36,402 nt of DNA from Moritella sp. (GTDB taxonomy: Bacteria; Pseudomonadota; Gammaproteobacteria; Enterobacterales; Moritellaceae). This document shows positions 34,600 to 36,402 of this stretch, in pieces; the first letter of the stretch is position 1, and the number at the start of each line of letters is the position of its first letter. The position numbers and the translations under genes were made by a program. Location of the stretch: contig NZ_JABSQR010000043.1 in the NCBI RefSeq assembly GCF_013215705.1, positions 1-36,402 of the forward strand. The letters are read 5' to 3'. A model generated the notes under the pieces. The model saw only the letters and a list, made by a program, of their open reading frames with translations. It made no database searches and was not told the DNA's origin.

Positions 34600-35388
34600 A
34601 TGAGTAAGATATTGATTTTTGATTCTGGTGTAGGTGGCATATCTATATATAAATCAATCAAAGAACAATTGCCAAACGCGGACTATCTTTACCTGTTTGA
34701 TAACAAATATTTCCCTTACGGTGAACTTGAACCTGAGTTTCTTATCGAACGCGTTTGTCAGCTAATCGGCTACATGTGCGAAAATCATCGCCCTGATCTC
34801 GTGGTTATTGCCTGTAACTCTGCGAGTACATTAGTATTACCTGCTTTACGTAAGCGTTTCTCTATTCCTTTTGTTGGCGTTGTTCCTGCAATTAAGCCCG
34901 CAGCATTACAAAGTAAAAAGAAAAAAATAGGTTTGCTTGCTACCCCTGGTACCGTATCACGCGAATATACCCAATTGCTTGTTAATGAGCATGCTCAGGA
35001 TTGTGAGATAGACATGATCGGGACGACAAGCCTTGTGTTGCAAGCTGAGAATAAACTATATGGTTATCCGGTCGACTTAGACGCAATCAATAATGTGGTA
35101 TCAAAATGGAGTGACCCACAGAATAGTCCTGACGTGGTCGTTCTCGGTTGTACACATTTTCCCCTGCTCGTTACCGAATTAGAAGCAAGCCTTGGTGAAC
35201 ACATTCAATTTATCGATTCTGGTATGGCGATAGCACTGCGTGTGAAGGATATATTAAGCGAGACAAATACGGTTCTGGATACATGTAATATAGGCCAATC
35301 TTTTTGTACCAAAATACAGGCACAAAAAAAACTGACTCTCCTATTTAATGGAATAGGGTTAAGTCAGCCTTTATATATAGACATATAA
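34600..35388 (+). CDS. murI: Glutamate racemase MurI
   Basis: Makes D-glutamate for peptidoglycan, 262 residues. The two catalytic cysteines are Cys72 (VIACNSAS) and Cys184 (LGCTHFPLL); FDSGVGG (7-13) and the PYGE loop (39-42) bind substrate. A TTG at 34594 would add two residues, but the ATG at 34600 is better. No good Shine-Dalgarno is seen. TATAAT at 34577-34582 is a possible -10, but its best -35 (TTGACT, 34558-34563) is only 13 bp away. Follows btuB as in E. coli, but with a terminator between. Confidence 0.95.
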   Translation: MSKILIFDSGVGGISIYKSIKEQLPNADYLYLFDNKYFPYGELEPEFLIERVCQLIGYMCENHRPDLVVIACNSASTLVLPALRKRFSIPFVGVVPAIKPAALQSKKKKIGLLATPGTVSREYTQLLVNEHAQDCEIDMIGTTSLVLQAENKLYGYPVDLDAINNVVSKWSDPQNSPDVVVLGCTHFPLLVTELEASLGEHIQFIDSGMAIALRVKDILSETNTVLDTCNIGQSFCTKIQAQKKLTLLFNGIGLSQPLYIDI

Positions 35389-35402
35389 TCTAATGAAGGA
35401 AA

Positions 35403-35858
35403 TTACTCTGTAGAATGAAGAGTGCGCTCATTTGCTTCACGTACTTTTAATGTCCGTTGTTGATATTCAACATCATTAAGCGATTGAATTGCTTCTTTCG
35501 CGTCAGCCTCTGGCATTTCGACAAAACCAAAACCACGACGTTTACCTGTATGCTTGTCTTTCATTAAGCGAACGGATAATACCTGGCCATGTTCTGCAAA
35601 CAATGTACGTACTGATGTTTCATTTGCTCGGTAAGGTAAGTTCCCTACATATAATGTCGTTGTTTCTACAGCTGCGCTGCTTGAAGATGAAGGTGTTGTT
35701 AATTTAATTGTAATACCAGTAATAATTGCACCAATAGCAAACGCAATCGGTGGTGCTATTGCATTTCCTATAAAGGAAAGCGCTGCAAAACCAATTACAG
35801 CAATAGCTACTGAAATAACGGATGCTCGAGTAGCATTGGATAAAGTTGAAAAGCTCAT
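35403..35858 (-). CDS. Membrane-anchored RRM RNA-binding protein
   Basis: 151 residues in two parts. The N-terminus has two hydrophobic segments (about 12-31 and 35-52), then a Ser/Ala/Thr linker (about 55-67). The C-terminus is one RNA recognition motif with RNP2 LYVGNL (69-74) and RNP1 RGFGFVEM (108-115), whose aromatic residues should stack on RNA. Single-RRM proteins occur in cyanobacteria and several gammaproteobacteria, often cold-induced, but the membrane hairpin is unusual. The RNA target is unknown. The only G-rich ribosome site (AGGGG) is about 14 bases upstream of the ATG, rather far. Ends 14 bases from the murI stop, convergent. Confidence 0.88.
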   Translation of the reverse strand: MSFSTLSNATRASVISVAIAVIGFAALSFIGNAIAPPIAFAIGAIITGITIKLTTPSSSSSAAVETTTLYVGNLPYRANETSVRTLFAEHGQVLSVRLMKDKHTGKRRGFGFVEMPEADAKEAIQSLNDVEYQQRTLKVREANERTLHSTE

Positions 35859-35943
35859 CGTTTTAAAGAACCCCTGAAAACACGTAAGTGATTAATATGA
35901 AAGAATAAAGTATTAATTGTTACTCTTGTCCCTAATAGTAACT

Positions 35944-35973
35944 AATATATAGAAGAGCGACAATCAGTCTCAA
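35944..35973 (-). promoter_or_regulatory. Candidate promoter of the RRM gene
   Basis: On the minus strand TTGAGA (35973-35968), an 18-bp spacer and TATATT (35949-35944); with a 16-bp spacer TATATA also fits. A transcript from about 35937 would have an untranslated leader of about 80 nt. Confidence 0.5.
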
Positions 35974-36115
35974 TGTATCAATAAAAAGCTACAAAGAATC
36001 ATAGCTGTGTCTTATTTTGTCAAAAAATGTATAAAATATAAACAAAAATATTAACATCATTGAAATATAAATGTTTAGTCTGTGCATAACATGGTGGTAA
36101 GTTGTGATTAATAAT

Positions 36116-36170
36116 GTCTTTTGTTTTTTATATAAAAAAGACTTGTCATCAACAGCCATCTCTCTATAAT
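36116..36170 (+). promoter_or_regulatory. rRNA operon promoter P1 with UP element
   Basis: TTGTCA (36143-36148), a 16-bp spacer and TATAAT (36165-36170), followed by GCGACCTC, which closely resembles the E. coli rrn P1 discriminator. The A/T tracts directly upstream (TTTTGTTTTTTATATAAAAA, 36119-36138) fit an UP element; the stretch GTC...GAC (36116-36142) is itself roughly palindromic. The start would be near 36178. Confidence 0.85.
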
Positions 36171-36266
36171 GCGACCTCACTGACACGGCAATAGCCGCTA
36201 AGTGAAGGTGTTCATTGGTATCGAAAGTTACTTTTTAACCTCCTGAAATAAAGTGCAAATATGTGC

Positions 36267-36294
36267 TTGACTTCGAAATTGGTTTGCGTAGAAT
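36267..36294 (+). promoter_or_regulatory. rRNA operon promoter P2
   Basis: TTGACT (36267-36272), a 16-bp spacer and TAGAAT (36289-36294), with discriminator ACGCAGCC. It lies 124 bases after P1, close to the E. coli P1-P2 distance. The -10 sits in a small palindrome, GCGTA GAA TACGC (36286-36298). Between the promoters is a CGGC/GCCG hairpin near 36183-36194. Confidence 0.85.
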
Positions 36295-36300
36295 ACGCAG

Positions 36301-36402
36301 CCTGACTGAGACGCAAAGCGTTGATGTCAATGCTCTTTAACAATTTATTCAAGCAATCTGTGTGAGCACTTGCAGAGATATAATGACCAAATATTATATC
36401 AA
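36301..36402 (+). ncRNA. Leader of the rRNA precursor (16S gene starts beyond the window)
   Basis: Contains the antitermination boxA, TGCTCTTTAACA (36331-36342), and CAATCTGTGTGAGCACTTG (36355-36373), which matches the 16S-flanking leader of E. coli rrn operons (GACAATCTGTGTGGGCACT). No 16S sequence is reached before 36402. Confidence 0.85.

Noticed and set aside
35989-36186. 65-codon minus-strand frame over rrn P1
   Set aside because: It lies across the P1 promoter and UP element and is rich in residues expected from AT-rich DNA. The regulatory reading explains the bases better.

Overview
The window is about 36 kb of AT-rich (roughly 40% GC by eye) chromosomal DNA from a marine-type gammaproteobacterium. 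The protein sequences sit between Vibrio, Shewanella/Psychromonas and E. coli versions. A Moritella- or Psychromonas-like, possibly cold-adapted bacterium is my best guess, but this is inferred from sequence likeness and not proven. No transposase, integrase, phage gene, CRISPR array or tRNA was seen. This is core genome, and most of the novelty is in leaders, intergenic sites and gene order.

Layout. (1) 1-2550: a DUF1415 gene converges on pyrBI, which is preceded by a pyrL-type leader peptide and an attenuator. (2) 2547-4025: ridA, then tusDCB (sulfur relay for tRNA 2-thiouridine), oriented toward the str operon. (3) 4165-8652: the str operon rpsL-rpsG-fusA-tuf, with its own strong promoter, a probable S7 autoregulatory element between rpsL and rpsG, and a terminator after tuf. 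(4) 8741-14886, minus strand: hslR-hslO, pckA, greB-tex (translation quality control, redox chaperone, gluconeogenesis, transcript cleavage, Tex). (5) 15308-26652: a complete type II secretion operon gspC to gspN, with an internal terminator after the major pseudopilin gspG, followed by nudE and cysQ. (6) 28176-29549, minus strand: a sodium-coupled NSS-family transporter. (7) 29877-36402: fabR-yijD, trmA (minus), a cobalamin riboswitch with btuB, murI, a minus-strand gene for a membrane-anchored RRM protein, and finally the P1 and P2 promoters and leader of an rRNA operon whose 16S gene lies just past the right edge. The fabR-yijD-trmA-btuB-murI-rrn order matches the E. coli rrnB neighbourhood.

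How it works together. The gsp genes encode a whole secretion machine: outer-membrane secretin D, inner-membrane platform C/F/L/M, ATPase E, pseudopilins G-K and accessory N. The str, tus, trmA and rrn parts serve translation. The pyr, btuB and str units each carry recognisable RNA-level control: pyrimidine-sensitive attenuation, a B12 riboswitch and ribosomal-protein feedback.

The least explained items are: a possible 24-codon hydrophobic ORF with a very strong Shine-Dalgarno upstream of fabR; a 16-bp dyad in the leader of the NSS transporter; a 9-bp inverted repeat upstream of gspC; mutually exclusive hairpins between DUF1415 and pyrI; and the membrane-tethered RRM protein placed between murI and the rRNA promoters.
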